Assembly: GCA_021495925.1 (NCBI GenBank) | Contig: JAKEKT010000021.1 | Span: 186,001 to 250,000 of the forward strand | DNA from: Diplodia intermedia | Lineage: Eukaryota; Ascomycota; Dothideomycetes; Botryosphaeriales; Botryosphaeriaceae | Direction: 5' to 3' | Length of the DNA stretch: 64,000 nucleotides | Part shown: piece by piece, positions 32,205-44,500 of the stretch | Position numbering within the stretch: position 1 is the first letter of the stretch | Layout of the letters: every line of letters starts with the position of its first letter | The notes under the pieces: generated by a model | The model's database searches: none | Told to the model about the DNA's origin: nothing | What the model saw: only the letters and a program-made list of their open reading frames with translations | Translations under genes and position numbers: made by a program

Positions 32205-33995
32205 ATGCACGTCTTCAATATCGTTGCCGTGGCCTTGGCTCTCAACTGCCGTGCCATTCATTCTTGGCGCACCGAAAAACGCCAGCTTCCTAAAAACCCC
32301 TCCGGAGTAACAGAGCTGATTTCGCCACAAGGTGCAAAGGTCACGTACAAGCAGCCCGGCAAGCATGGCATTTGTGAGACACAACCCAACGTGGAAGATT
32401 ACGCCGGCTATGTCAGCCTGGACAACAAAACAAACATGTTCTTCTGGTGCGCATCGAACATTCTTCATGGAGTGCGGTCTGATATTTGCTCAGGTACTTC
32501 GCCGCCCGCGATGATCCGAAGAACAAGCCGATGACACTGTATGCACCTTCAACTTCCAAGAATCTGTTTGCTGCTAATGCCGATGTAAGCTGGCTCAACG
32601 GAGGCCCTGGAAGCGATTCGCTTATGGGTCTGTTCCTCGAAAATGGACCATGCAATGTCACTGAGGACCTCAAGACCCAGTGGAACCCGTACTCATGGAA
32701 CGAAGTCTCCAATGTACTTTACCTCTCTCAGCCTGTTGGGGTCGGCTTTTCCTACGAAAGCACTGCGGATGGCAGCTACGACAACTCTACAGGTGGTGTG
32801 AGCCCAGCCTCCAACGACGATCCAGAAGGACGCTGGGCACAAGTCGATCCCGACCGTACAAACACCACCGAGATAGCAGCGGAAGGCGCCTGGCACATCA
32901 TCCAAGCTCTCCTGGGGGTGGCTGAAGACTCGGGAGACACAAGGCTCTCGAACAGAACATTCAACCTATGGACCCAGCAATACGGCGGTCACTGTCTGTA
33001 AGCTCTTGCCCAACAAAAACCCCCCTGCTAACAGACACCTCCTGCAGATGGCCCGACATTCTACAGATACTTCAACGACCAAAACAACGCCATCTGGAAC
33101 GGCTCCATGTCCGGCTACGCGATGACCATGGACACGCTCGGAATCATCAGCGGCCTCATCGACGAGCGGGTGCAAACGCCATACTACCCCGAGTTCGCGA
33201 CGAACAACACGTACGGCATCAAAGCGGTCAACGACACCATCTACAAGTTCATGAAGCAAGCATACGAGAAGCCCGGCGGCTGCCGGGCCCAGCTCGACGA
33301 GTGCGCCGCCGGCCTGGCCGCCGCCCCAACCGACCGGGACACCTACCGCTTCTGCTCCACCGCCGCCACCTCCTGCTACAACTTCGTCGAGGAGCCCTAC
33401 TACGACTACAGCGGGCGCGCACCCCAGGACATCCGCCAGCTGGCCGCCGACTACGCACTGCCCAGTGAGCACAACCCCCCTTCCTCCTCCACGCCCCTCT
33501 CCCCCGCTGACCCCACGCCCCCCCCCAGCCCACTGGCTCGACTTCCTCGCGCTCCCCAGCACCCAAGACGCGCTCGGCGTCCGCATCAACTACACCCACA
33601 CCAACCCCAACATCACCCTCGGCTTCGCGCGCACGGGCGACGCCGCGTACCCTTACTTCAAAACCGACCTGGAAACCGTATTACAAGCGGGCGTGCGCGT
33701 GGTGCTGCAGCACGGCGACGCCGACTACGTGGCCAACTGGCGCGGCGGCGAGGCCGTCGCGCTCGCCCTCGACCACGCGGATGCCGCGCGCTTCGCCGAC
33801 GCCCAGGCGCCCTTCGTCGTCGATGGCGAGGAGTGTGGGGTTGTGAGGGAGGCGGGGGGGTTGAGCTTCGTGAGGGTGTACGAAGCGGGGCATTTGGTGA
33901 CGAGGGATCGGCCGGAGGTCGGGTTGGAGCTGTTTAGGCGCGCGGTGGGGGGGTGGGATGTTGCGACGGGGAGGGAGAGGGTGGGCGGGGACTAG
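32205..33995 (+). CDS. Serine carboxypeptidase-like (S10) protein lacking the catalytic serine
   Basis: Exons 32205-32446, 32494-32993, 33048-33464 and 33529-33995 give 541 residues. A signal peptide (residues 1-20) is followed by the S10 fold: WLNGGPGSDSLMGLFLENGPC with the oxyanion-hole Asn/Gly, QPVGVGFSYE, and the nucleophile region. There the family motif W-T-E-S-Y-G-G-H reads WTQQYGGH, so both Glu and the catalytic Ser (residue 243) are Gln. The Asp (GDADY, about 452) and His (YEAGH, about 508) are kept. Intron 2 uses GTCTGT as donor; a consensus GTAAGC lies four bases on, after a duplicated CTGT. Several N-glycosylation sequons. By known mechanism it should be inactive as a peptidase; it may be a pseudoenzyme or an early pseudogene. 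Confidence 0.85.
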
Positions 33996-35083
33996 GTGGG
34001 AGAGAGGGAGGGGGGCTTGCGTGGTGGGTGGTGGGGGTTTGGAGGTTGGTGGAGAATAGGTAGGGTCTATCAATGCATCGCCCGAAGTCTTGATATTCAC
34101 GTGGCTGAGAGGGTGCATGCTCTGAGCTGTATTGATCTCTATCCGCGAGCCAATAGACACGAATACGTTCTCTACTGAGCTGTGGTGGTTTTGTTTTACC
34201 CTACGACGTCGGATCTCAGCATAATCACTCTAGAGTAACAATACGACTTCTTTCTCCTTCACGGGCGACGGAAAGGCTCCAAAGTCAGCGTTGCCATCGT
34301 CTTGATTGGGAGCCAATCGGGACAGCAAAGTCTTGGAGTAACCGGAACTGCTTTGCTCCAAGAAGTAAGCCGGCAGTTTGCACTCCCGCATCCGTTTTCA
34401 CTATCGTCGTATCTTTTTTCCCTGCATACGAATTTCCGCACACCCTTTCCTAGAAGGAGGAGGTCATTTTGCAGCAGATTGATGGCCGGGTAGCGCGTGC
34501 CAAGGTGGGGTCTCCGTCGGGTACGATCTCGGTGCGTGGCACGGAGGGCATTCTGGTCCCACGATCGGCCGCATTTTAGGACCAGCGAGCTCAGTGAAGA
34601 GAAGACCACAGGGTTCGGTGATGTAGAGCATCTTTCTGACATGCTATATGCCACCATCCGCTCGCTTACCCTGACAGGCGTGAGGCTAACGCGCTGCACC
34701 TTGCGCGGAACGAGTCGTCGTATCATTCATTGAGCATGAAAGCGCAGCTTTTGCAGTCAGTATGCAGGCAAGCATATACAACATAAGGCAGTTTACTGTG
34801 TGAGGCCTTAGGAGTCGAAGAGCTTGTCTCGGGTGTCTGATCGGGACTACCGGACACGATGCCGATCGCTATCAACGTACATCGAAGGCAGGACGTTTGC
34901 AAAAGCCAAGCATCATCCATCATCAATCCTTATCGTCGCGGGAAGGGATGTACGTAGTGCCACCATTCCACCCTACATATGCCTGCCCCTCCCCCACCAC
35001 GCAACCCCTTGTTCAAACCAACCGCCCTCGGCTCCCTCTCCCCTTCCATTCCTCCTCCTCCCCGACCGACCCGCCTCGCAACC
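33996..35083. other. Intergenic
   Basis: No supported gene. A 155-codon minus-strand frame (34259-34726) has no recognisable motif. The end (34975-35083) is C-rich leader of the deaminase gene. Confidence 0.5.
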
Positions 35084-35927
35084 ATGATTCGCCAGATAGC
35101 ATGCAGCCTGCTCCTCGGCGCCAGCATCGCATCCGCCGGGTACCCGGTCGGCGGCGTCCCGACGACGCAAGAAGACGTCATAGCCGCGCCGCATCTCTCC
35201 ATCAACGGCATTCCGCACGGCACACGCGCGCACTGGATGCGCCGGGCCAACGCCGCGCTCGCGGACGTGGGCGGCTCGCCATGCCCGTTCGCCGCGTTCG
35301 GCGCCGCTGTCGTGAACCACACGGACGCGGACGGGCCGGGCGAGCTGGTGTGCATCGGCGCGAATGCGAATGGCAGGACGGGGAATCCGACGCTTCACGG
35401 GTATGGATGCTCATGATACTTTACAGGGGTTGGAGGCTGATGCTGACCATTTTTTTTTTTCGCAGAGAGATGGCGGCGATTGCGAATTGCACGGCCGTCC
35501 TGACGGATCCCGAGGGCCGGTACCGGCTGAATGCGAGCGAGGCGCTGGACGCGTTTTCCCAGCTGAGTCTGTACACGAATGCCGAGAGCTGTCCGATGGT
35601 ATGTTGACGTCTTTTTTGCTCCCCCCGTCTCGAAATCGTTCAGACTCTGACCGAATCCAGTGTGCGTCTGCGATCCGGTGGGCGGGCTTCAAGGAGTACA
35701 TCTACGGCACCAGCATCGACACGTTGGTGCAGCGGGGCTGGGGCCAGATCCGTATCGCCTCGCTCGACGTGTTCCGGCAGTCTTTCGACCTCCCGTCTCA
35801 GACGAGGTTGATCGGGGGCGTCTTGACGAACGAGACGGATCCGTATTTTTCGTGGCAGTACGATCCTGAATCCCCGTGTCCGCCGGCTTGTTCGAGAGCC
35901 GGAAACTCGTGCAGTGCAGATGAGTAG
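35084..35927 (+). CDS. Secreted cytidine/deoxycytidylate-type deaminase
   Basis: Exons 35084-35400, 35466-35598 and 35661-35927 give 238 residues. Both introns fall in the two halves of the zinc site, and splicing rebuilds it exactly: LHGEMAAIANC (His105, Glu107) and ESCPMCASAI (Cys148, Cys151), the H-x-E and C-x2-C pattern of the CMP/dCMP deaminase superfamily. The Pro usually preceding the first Cys is Ser-Cys-Pro here. The first 18 residues (MIRQIACSLLLGASIASA) look like a signal peptide and there are N-glycosylation sequons (NHT, NCT, NAS, NET), so the protein is probably secreted. The closest relatives by organisation are guanine or tRNA-adenosine deaminases; the substrate cannot be named from sequence. 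Confidence 0.88.
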
Positions 35928-36194
35928 GAAAGAAAAGATCGTTAGTAGCTAAGCGTAGGCGAAGTTGTATCTTTATTTTTCCCGCGAAGATGGTGAAGAG
36001 AGTCTGTTATCCAACCGAACGCCGGGTAAGTGAAGTCGCGGGACCGCCCGAAACGCGGGGGGCTTCGGCCGGGAAACCCGAAGTCGCCCTCTATCTTCCA
36101 GTTCGCTTCTATCTTCTCTTGCCTGTCATATACTGTGCCGCTTTCATCGTATTGGAAAAGGTTCGAGTTTGGGATTCCGACGACAACTCGAGAC

Positions 36195-38596
36195 ATGCTC
36201 CCAATGAGTGTGGCCGGCCGCCAGCGACTTGCGTGCGACGAATGCACAAGGAAAAAGATCAAGTGCGATAAAATCGTCCCCTGCACCAACTGCACAAAAA
36301 GGTGACATTCCACCCCGCTGCATTGTGGATTGAACTGACAGAAATCCAGAGGGCTTCAACATGTGTGCTCACGCAACGGAGCGACGGATGATCATCGCCA
36401 GCCCTCGGATACAGCCATGTTCGTCGGTGGGAGCTCGCAGTCATTCACGATAAGCCATCAAGCAACGCTGATCGCATCCTTGTCAGCAAGACTGGCCGAG
36501 CTGGAGAAGGCCGTGAAGGAAATCAGAGATACATCCAGCCAGGTTCAGCACACTTCAGACCCAACCCAGCTTCCGGATTCTCAATCGCCGTCTACATCCA
36601 CATTGTATAACGTTGATTCTCTCCAATCAAGAACAATCCATGACGCCGATCCAATAAACACAGATTCCGAGATCGCCTCTATTCTGGAGTCTCTAGCATG
36701 GGGCCGGGGGAAACCAGACACCCTAGCACCGGCGATTCAGTTGACGACGAATGGGATTGATGATACTGAGCACGACCAAGATCTTGGACATGGCACATTC
36801 GCACAAGACCACCAGATTGCTGCTGTTCAACTACTTCTTCCCAGCCGTCAGCAGATCGAGGAGCTTGTGAGATATCACGAAGAGTCCATCCTCTGGTATC
36901 ACGGTTCTTTCTTTCCTCCAGAGTTCCGGAAGCAGCTCGATCACTTCTTTGGTATTCATCATGGCAGCATTGACATCCGAGGGGTCAATTTACAGTGGCT
37001 GGCCTTGATATTCTCCATTCTTGCCGGCAGTATGTGCTGCGCTCCACGACATCAGCTCAGACATTGGGGATTCCGAGAGGATGAAAAACTCACTCTTTCC
37101 CGACAATGGCACAGCGCAGTAGTCGCTTGCCTTAACGCCGCCGACTACATGTCCCATCACCAACTGTACAGCTGTGAAGCAATTGCCACGCTGGCCGTTT
37201 CCTCCCACCTTCTCGGGGAATCCACCACTCAGTCTGTTCTTCTGGCGGCAGCGGTGCGAATAGCGCAGTCACTGGGCCTACATCGGCTGAAAGGGAGCGC
37301 TACAGATCCTGCAGCTGAGCGCGGACGGCGGGTCTGGTGTCAGCTTTGCACCCAAGATTGGTTGGACACACCTTTTTCCGAGTCTTACAGCATCAACCCT
37401 CTTCACTGCGAAGCCCGCAAGCCAACGAATTGCCACGATGCAACCGCAGCCCCCCTTGCGGACTGTGTGCCCACAACTATTGGATGCCCACGGTTCTTAC
37501 TCGAAATTGTTCGCCTCATACCGCAGCTGCAGGATGACGTCGCATCATCCAATACCATGTTCACCAAATACCAGCAAGTTCTCAAGTACGACAAACAGAT
37601 GAGGACACTGACCACTACACACCGGCCGAGCTTCCTCTCCGATGCCCCGATCGACCCGACATGGCCTCATTGGATACCTTGGGCAAGACGAAGTCTGACT
37701 ATCAGCACCGCTCACAACATCATGATGATCCACAGACAGTTTCTTGGGCCCAGTTTAACGAGCTCTTCCTTCAAGTTCACACGACAGACGTGTATCGCGG
37801 CGGCGAAGACAGTCCTCGAAGAGCAAAAGCAAATGACAGATCCGGGTGCACCACACTTGTGGATTCATGACGCCTTCAGTGTCACGGCATGCGTAAGTAC
37901 ACATCTCTCGATCCACTCAGACATACTCCATGTCTTTCTGTTATCCTGGAGTAGCTTCAGGGCTTTGGTTGTTACTGTGCATAAGGGCACCCGACATGAA
38001 TCCATGTAAGAACAACGAGATGGGGGTTTGCTGACGCATTCCAGATAACTCTCTGCCTAGATCTTTTCCACAAAGACCCAAACGATTCCCAGTGTACCGA
38101 GAGTCGTCACATCGTGGAAGAAACCTTAGTGTCGCTTCAGAACGCCGAAGACAGCATGATAGCCCAACGAGGAGCCCGTCTCATATCGTTGCTTCTTGCG
38201 AAAGTGCAAAAGCCTTCCCCGAGTGGTACCGAAAGCAAAAACAAACGCAAAGCATCTGATCCGGATTCCATTGGAAACGTCAAAAGGGTACGGCGCTTCG
38301 ATATGGATGCGTTCATTAAAGCGTTCTACGAAGATAGCCAGAAGTCGACCCCTTCATCTCCGGCTGCAAGTGCAGTGACTGCTCCGCAAAGTCCAGACCA
38401 ATGGAATGATTCCCTACCAGCCGAGAAGCCTTCAGATGTTGACGAGTCCTACACGCACCGGCTTTTGAGAGAAGCCGAAAATCGTGAAGGTCCGAGGAGT
38501 CGCACATCCAACGACATGCTGTCGCCTCGCGGTAACTTCGAGAATGTCAGCTCCTTGGAAAACCTGCTCTTCCTTGCGCAAAAGTACAATCTTTGA
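36195..38596 (+). CDS. Zn2Cys6 transcription factor with fungal_trans domain
   Basis: Exons 36195-36301, 36350-37892 and 38045-38596 give 733 residues. The binuclear zinc cluster is split by intron 1 and reads CDECTRKKIKCDK, then PCTNCTKRGLQHVC (residues 14-42): six Cys with the standard spacing. A coiled-coil-like stretch (LIASLSARLAELEKAVKEI, about 80-100) suggests dimer formation. The fungal_trans region includes ATLAVSSHLLGES, VRIAQSLGLHRLKG and GRRVWCQLCTQDW. The C-terminus has a basic KNKRKASD patch. The start is uncertain by three codons (ATG at 36195 or 36204). It lies 268 bases after the deaminase gene and converges on the dehydrogenase, so either may be a target; that is inference. 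Confidence 0.9.
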
Positions 38597-38651
38597 GTTC
38601 AATGGCTTTCCTATAACGCCCACAATATCGCTTACACCAACATCCCCTCGC

Positions 38652-39753
38652 TTACTCGGTCCTCACCTCAAACTTCAGCAGATCCTTGGCAACGATCTCA
38701 TCCTTCTTCGCAAGCAGCTCATCCGGATCCCAAGTCGCGCTAACCAGCCTGCCATTCAACCACTGAAACCGCCCGGGCACGCGCGTCAGCCAGACGAGAA
38801 AATGCCCGCACAGCTCGGGGTCATCCACAAGATCTGCCAAACAGTCAGCCAATCAACCATCCAACTCAGCAACCGCCATCGAACCACAAACGCGAGGGGG
38901 AGAAGAAGAAAAAAAAAAAAGACCTACACTTCATAAACGCCTCCGGCGCCGTCTCGACCGCCATGGCCGTCTCCACCGCCCCCGGATGCACCGCCACGGC
39001 CAACACCCCCCGCGCGCCAAACTGCTCCGCGACGTGCTCGACAACCCGCACCTGCGCCATCTTGCTGACGCAGTACTTGCTGTTCGCAATGACGCCGCGC
39101 CGTATCCCCGCCGCGATGCTGCCCACAACCAGAAACGCCTTCCTTCCCCCCCGCTCCTCCCGCAACAGCAACGGCACAAAAAAATGCGCCACATGATACG
39201 TCCCCAACGCATTCACCCCAAACGCGCGCGCCCACTGCCCGTCCGCGGCACCGCCCTCCGTCACCCGCAGCTCCACGGCCCCCGAGTACCCCGCGCTCAA
39301 CACCACCGCGTCGAGCCGCCGCCTGTCTTTACCCTCTCCTCCTGCTCCTCTGTCGGCCAGGAATTCATTCACCCACCCCGCCAACGCCTCCACGCTCCCC
39401 GCGTCAGCGACGTCGCACTCCCGCACGTCGACCCGGGTGTTGTTGTTGGCGCGGCGGATGGCGTCGGCGACGCTGCGCAGTGCTGGCTGGCTGTGTGTGG
39501 TGGAGGCGAGGATGAGGTGGCGCGCGCCGGCGCGGGCGAAGGTGTGGGCGGTGCTGGCGCCGATGCCGCGGGAGGCGCCGAGGATGAGGATGGTGGAGAG
39601 GGGGGTGGAGGCGGTGTCGGTGGCTGGTGGTTTGGATGGCTGGGTCGATGATGGGGGTTGGATGTGTACGGCGGAGAGGAGGGTGGGGCAGGGGCGCGAG
39701 TGGGTTGTGGGCGTGAAGGTGTCGAGGGCGGTGACGCTGGGGTCGGAGGACAT
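38652..39753 (-). CDS. Short-chain dehydrogenase/reductase
   Basis: Exons (minus) 39753-38928 and 38833-38652 give 335 residues; the intron has GTAGGT..CAG. The Rossmann motif ILGASRGIGAS is at residues 57-67, the N-A-G strand motif appears as LSAG, the catalytic Ser as VVGSIAAG, and the catalytic pair as Y227-x3-K231 in KYCVSK. After the active site HPGAVETAMA continues the classical SDR pattern. A 50-residue Pro/Thr-rich N-terminal extension precedes the fold, which is unusual. It converges with the Zn2Cys6 gene, stop to stop distance 55 bases, so the transcripts probably overlap. Substrate unknown. Confidence 0.9.
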
Positions 39754-41527
39754 GATTTTTTTGTTGGCGGGGTTTTTTCTCTCTCTCTCCTTTTTCTTTT
39801 TGGGGGTGGTGGTGGTGGTGGTGATGGTTGGGAGGGGCTCGTTGTTTTGTCGTTGCTGTTGTGGTTTGGCCGGCGTTTAGTATGGCTGGTTTTGTGTGCG
39901 GGGTGAGGAGGGAAGTGAGTGGCAGAGCTAAGGCATTGCACACGCCTTCTTATAAGCGTCACGCAGTAGCGTGGAAGATGGTCGTCTTGTCCATTGTATC
40001 TGTAGTTTGGCTGTAGGACGTCGGCGAGGTGAGAAGTACCTGCCTATTCAAGGTTAGCGTCAAGATGGCATCAGGATGAGCCATAGCTGGTTATCTGACA
40101 GACTTCATGTCATCAACGTGCAGCAACACCCTTCTTCCTTCTGGCCGGCATATCGCCAATGGACCCATTGTCCTCTCTCTTGGCTCCGTTTGCGTACGAT
40201 AGCCCAGTTTCATCTACCACTAAACCCCCAAACTAGAACGTCGGATCGTATCGCTGCAGCAGCGGATCCTTACGACTTCTGCATCAGGAAAACTCTGACC
40301 GCATTCAGGAAGCGCAATCTCACAAGGGCCAAGTGTGTTCCAAAACCTAACCCTATATGGCAATCCTGCAACACGTATGGACGCCTTGACACAGAGCGTT
40401 GCAGTTTCTGGTTTAGCATGCCGCAAGTCTCGATAAGGTTTGTTCGAACCTTACAATGCTAGTACAACAAGGCTGGTAGCCTTGTACGCACAAGAAGCAT
40501 ATCATGATGCCTTTGCCGTGCGCCAGACAAGGCTTGGGTCGCCATTCCTCCTCTCGATGCGTCAAAGTTCATCTGTAGTTGCGCGCGAATTTTCCGGGAA
40601 CTCCACCCAGAATTAGCATGCCAGCGCATAGGAAGAAATGGGAAAACCCATCAGATGATAATAAAGATTGTAAGTGCGAAGTGAGAGGTGAACGGATACG
40701 TGAAATACGCTAGGCCGGAAAAGGGGAGCCGGTATCGGCTTGCCTTCCAGGGTCCAGCACGCGAGTAAGTGGGGAGCCATAAGGCTGAGGTGGCGAGTCA
40801 GCCGAGAGCGAGTGGCCATGGTGGAAGGCTCAGGCTTTCGTCATGATACCGGTTGTGGCGCCCATGCTGTTCCTGAGGCTCTTCCTTGGTCTGTTGAATC
40901 CATTTGCGAGTGCAGGAGTCCCATGCCGCAATATTGCTCGGTGATGGCGAGCTTCTTGCACTCTGGGACGCGACTGCCGCTGCGGCGCGCACCTACCCGG
41001 ACTCGGCAATAACGAGCACCTGCCGCCAGAACTTGAGAGCGAGGAACAGCGTCGACGGGAGCAGCGCGCACTTGATTGCACATGGGCATCGCACCATTGG
41101 CGCTTGCGCGACGGCGCAGGCAGCGGCATTGTCGGCATTCGAGGCTGAATAAGCAGCGCCGGACCGAGTCGCCCCGAGAATGCGGCAACGCTTTCGGGCT
41201 TTGTCGAGCACGCCATCGACACTGTTCCGTTTCTGGTATTCTCACCACAACCAGCCCGGCGTTTCCACCAGCCATGGCGCGCCATCAGCTGCTGACCGGG
41301 TCCGTGAGCCCTTCTCGGCCCATTGATTGCTCAGCGATACCGGGCCTGGCTGCTACTTTTTCTCCCCGCCACGCCCGTCTCCACCCCACGGCGGCATTCC
41401 TTCTTTCTTGACGCGCACCAACCCTCACCACTCCAGCAGCAGGGCGCGTCGCTTGCTTCGTTGCGCTTTCTTTGTCTCTTGAGATACCTCCCAAAAGTTT
41501 CTGTTTCCGCCGCCCCGCCGCCGAACC
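39754..41527. promoter_or_regulatory. Divergent promoter region (SDR and MET10)
   Basis: About 1.8 kb between two outward-facing genes. The SDR side has CT/GT-rich runs at 39780-39840. A small palindrome AAGGTT..AACCTT lies at 40435-40452. The MET10 side ends in a C/T-rich leader. No gene recognised between. Confidence 0.5.
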
Positions 41528-44500
41528 ATGCGTCTCCAGCTGCCCGAGTCTGCCGGTCCCCAGGCCGAGCAGCAGCAGCAAACCGCCCTCAAGCAGTTCG
41601 CCCAGAAGTCCTCGAACCTGCCCTTTGGCCAGCACGTCCCGCTGGCCTCCATCTCCGGCCCGACCTACCTGACCGCCCAGACCCTCGTCCAGCAGGTCGC
41701 CTACGCCCTCTCCGACAAGATCTTCGCCTACTCGCCCGACACCTATGACTTGGACGTTGCCCTGAAGGAATGGCACGAGAAGGGCGAGCACAATGCCTTC
41801 GGGTACAAGACGGGCGTCTCCGCTCTCGAGACCAGGACTGGCGCCGGCAACGTTGCGCTGGGCTACATCTTCTCCAAGGACTTTGACCTGTCCAAGAGGC
41901 ACATTCCTCAGGCAATCGTTGCCTCGTCCTCCACCCTGCAGCAGCTGAGGCCTGCGCTGGACCAGCTCTCGCTGCTCTACTCTGTCGCCAACCCCCTGGT
42001 TGCTCATGTCGCCGCCGTCGACTACGCTGCCGGCTCCTCGTCCGGCCTGGTCACCGACTACTCGACCAGCTTCACTCTGGCCGAGGAGCTTGGCCTTGGT
42101 CTTGTGTCGAGCGCCTCCGCCTACGAGATCCAGCACATGTCGCTGTTCGCCACCCTTCTCGCCAGCGTCCTGCCTACCATCCACACCTATGACGGAATCA
42201 CCGTTGGCCGTGAGACCACCCGCGTCGTGGATGTCATGGACAAGTCTGGCCTGATCAACAACTACAACGCCATCCTCAAGGCCACCTCCAGCGTTGAGGG
42301 CAAGCACTCGGACAACGAGGGCAGGACCGTCCGTCTCCTCAAGGCCTTCAACGACGAGTTTGGTTTCGACTACAAGCTGTTCGAGTACCACGGTCACGAG
42401 GCGCCCGAGACCGTCATCGTTGCTTTCGGCACCGTTGAGGCTTCTCTGGGTGCCCAGGTAGCCCAGTCGCTTGCGGCCAGCGGCGTCAAGGTCGGCCTGA
42501 TCAACGTCCGTGTCTACCGTCCCTTCGTCGAGGAGGTCTTCCTCGAGACCCTGCCCAAGTCTGTTCAGAACATTGCCGTTCTCGGCCAGGTCCACGATAG
42601 TGCTGCTGTCTCCGACGAGAGCGTCCACTCTGCGCTGTACAGCGACGTTCTTGCCGCCGTCAGCTTCTCTTCTTCCAGCGCTGCCTCGGTCGTCGATGTC
42701 AAGTACGCTCGCGAGGAGGTCTGGACTCCGGCCAAGGTCGGCAATCTGTTTGCCAAGTTCAGCCCCGAGGCTGCCCAGGCCCAGCTCTCCATCTCCGATG
42801 CTTCTGCCCAGCAGTACACTTTCTGGAACATTGACGAGTCCATCGCCATCGGTGCCCCCATTGTGCTCGGCCAGCTGTACTCCAAAGATTCCGCGTCCAA
42901 CGTGACCATTCGCACTGGCCACGACAACCTTGTCCAGGGTGGTGTTGTTCGCACCGACATCCGCAAGTCCAGCAAGTCTCTTGAGGCCGCCTACTCGGTT
43001 GATGCTGCGGACGTTGCTTTCGTTGGCGACGAGAAGCTTCTCAATGAGTTTGACATCCTGAACAGCCTGAAGTCCGGCGGCACCCTAATTGCTAAGCTCC
43101 CTGGTGCCAAGGACGAGGAGCTCGAGAAGCACTTCCCGGTTGGCGCCCGCAAGGGCATCGTCGGCAAGAAGGTCAACCTCTATGTTCTTGACCCTACCAC
43201 TTCTGAGAATGTCGCCGAGGATGCCACTCTCGAGTCTTACCTGGTTCAGCTCGCTTTCCTGAAGGTTGCCGAGGCTGGCAGGTTCGACACTCTGTCTCAG
43301 AAGCTGGCTTCTCTGAGCGGCGGTTCCCTCGACAGCGTCGTCAAGGATGTGGAGAAGGCGCTTCGCCACGTCCAGGTGCCCGAGTCCTGGGCTACCATTG
43401 AGCCCGAGGTTGAGAGCATCTCCCTGCCCACCGACATCAAGGTCAACAGCTTCTCCTCCTTCCAGAAGATTGACCCCGAGCCCCCGACTCTTCTCAAGAA
43501 CTGGGTCGAGGCTGCCAAGGGTCTTGCATTCAAGGAGGCGTACGGCACCAAGTCTGCCCTTCGTCCCGACCTCGGCGTCAAGACTGCGGTTGTCCACATC
43601 AAGGAGCGCCGCCGTCTCACTCCCGAGAACTACGACCGTAACATCTTCCACATCGAGTTCGACCTCGGCGACTCGGGCGTCAAGTACGACATTGGCGAGG
43701 CTCTCGGCATCCACGCCGAGAACGACCCCAAGATGGTCGAGGAGTTCATCAAGTGGTACGGCCTCAACCCCGACGAGATTGTCGAGGTGCCCACGCGCGA
43801 GGACGCCAACGTGCTCGAGAACCGCACCGTCTACCAGGCGCTGCTGCAAAACGTCGACATCTTCGGCCGGCCGCCGAAGCGCTTCTACGAGGCGCTCGCC
43901 GAGTTCGCCGACGACGAGAAGGAGAAGACGCAGCTGCTGGCGCTGGTGACGCCCGACGGCGCGACCGAGTTCAAGCGGCGGGCCGAGGTCGACACGGTCA
44001 CCTTCGCCGACATCCTGCTCGAGTTCCCGTCGGCGCACCCGTCGTTCAACGACATCGTGCGCATCGTCAGCCCGATGAAGCGGCGCGAGTACTCGATCGC
44101 GTCGTCGCAGAAGGTGACGCCCAACGCCGTGTCGCTGCTCATCGTCACGGTCGGCTGGGTGGACGCGCGCGGCCGCGACCGCTTCGGGCAGGCGACCCGC
44201 TACCTCAACTCGCTCGCGGTGGGCGCGCCCGTCACGGTGTCGGTCAAGCCGTCGGTGATGAAGCTGCCGGCCAAGACGACGGCGCCCATCATCATGGCCG
44301 GGCTCGGCACGGGGCTGGCGCCGTTCCGCGCCTTCGTGCAGGAGCGCGCGCGCCAGAAGCAGGCGGGCGAGCCCATCGGCGCCGTCATGCTGTACATGGG
44401 CGCGCGCCACCAGCGCGAGGAATACCTGTACGGCGAGGAGTGGGAGGCGTACCAGGACGCCGGCGTCATCACCCTCCTCGGCCGCGCCTTCTCGCGCGAC

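Noticed and set aside
34259..34726. 155-codon minus-strand frame
   Set aside because: No motif, weak codon bias, and no leader or splice context supporting a gene.
40435..40452. AAGGTT-TGTTCG-AACCTT hairpin as possible tRNA T-arm
   Set aside because: The loop lacks TTCRANN order and no other arm fits; kept only as a small palindrome.
41285..42922. 545-codon minus-strand frame
   Set aside because: Antisense to MET10; an effect of its codon bias, with Gly/Asp/Val-rich meaningless sequence.
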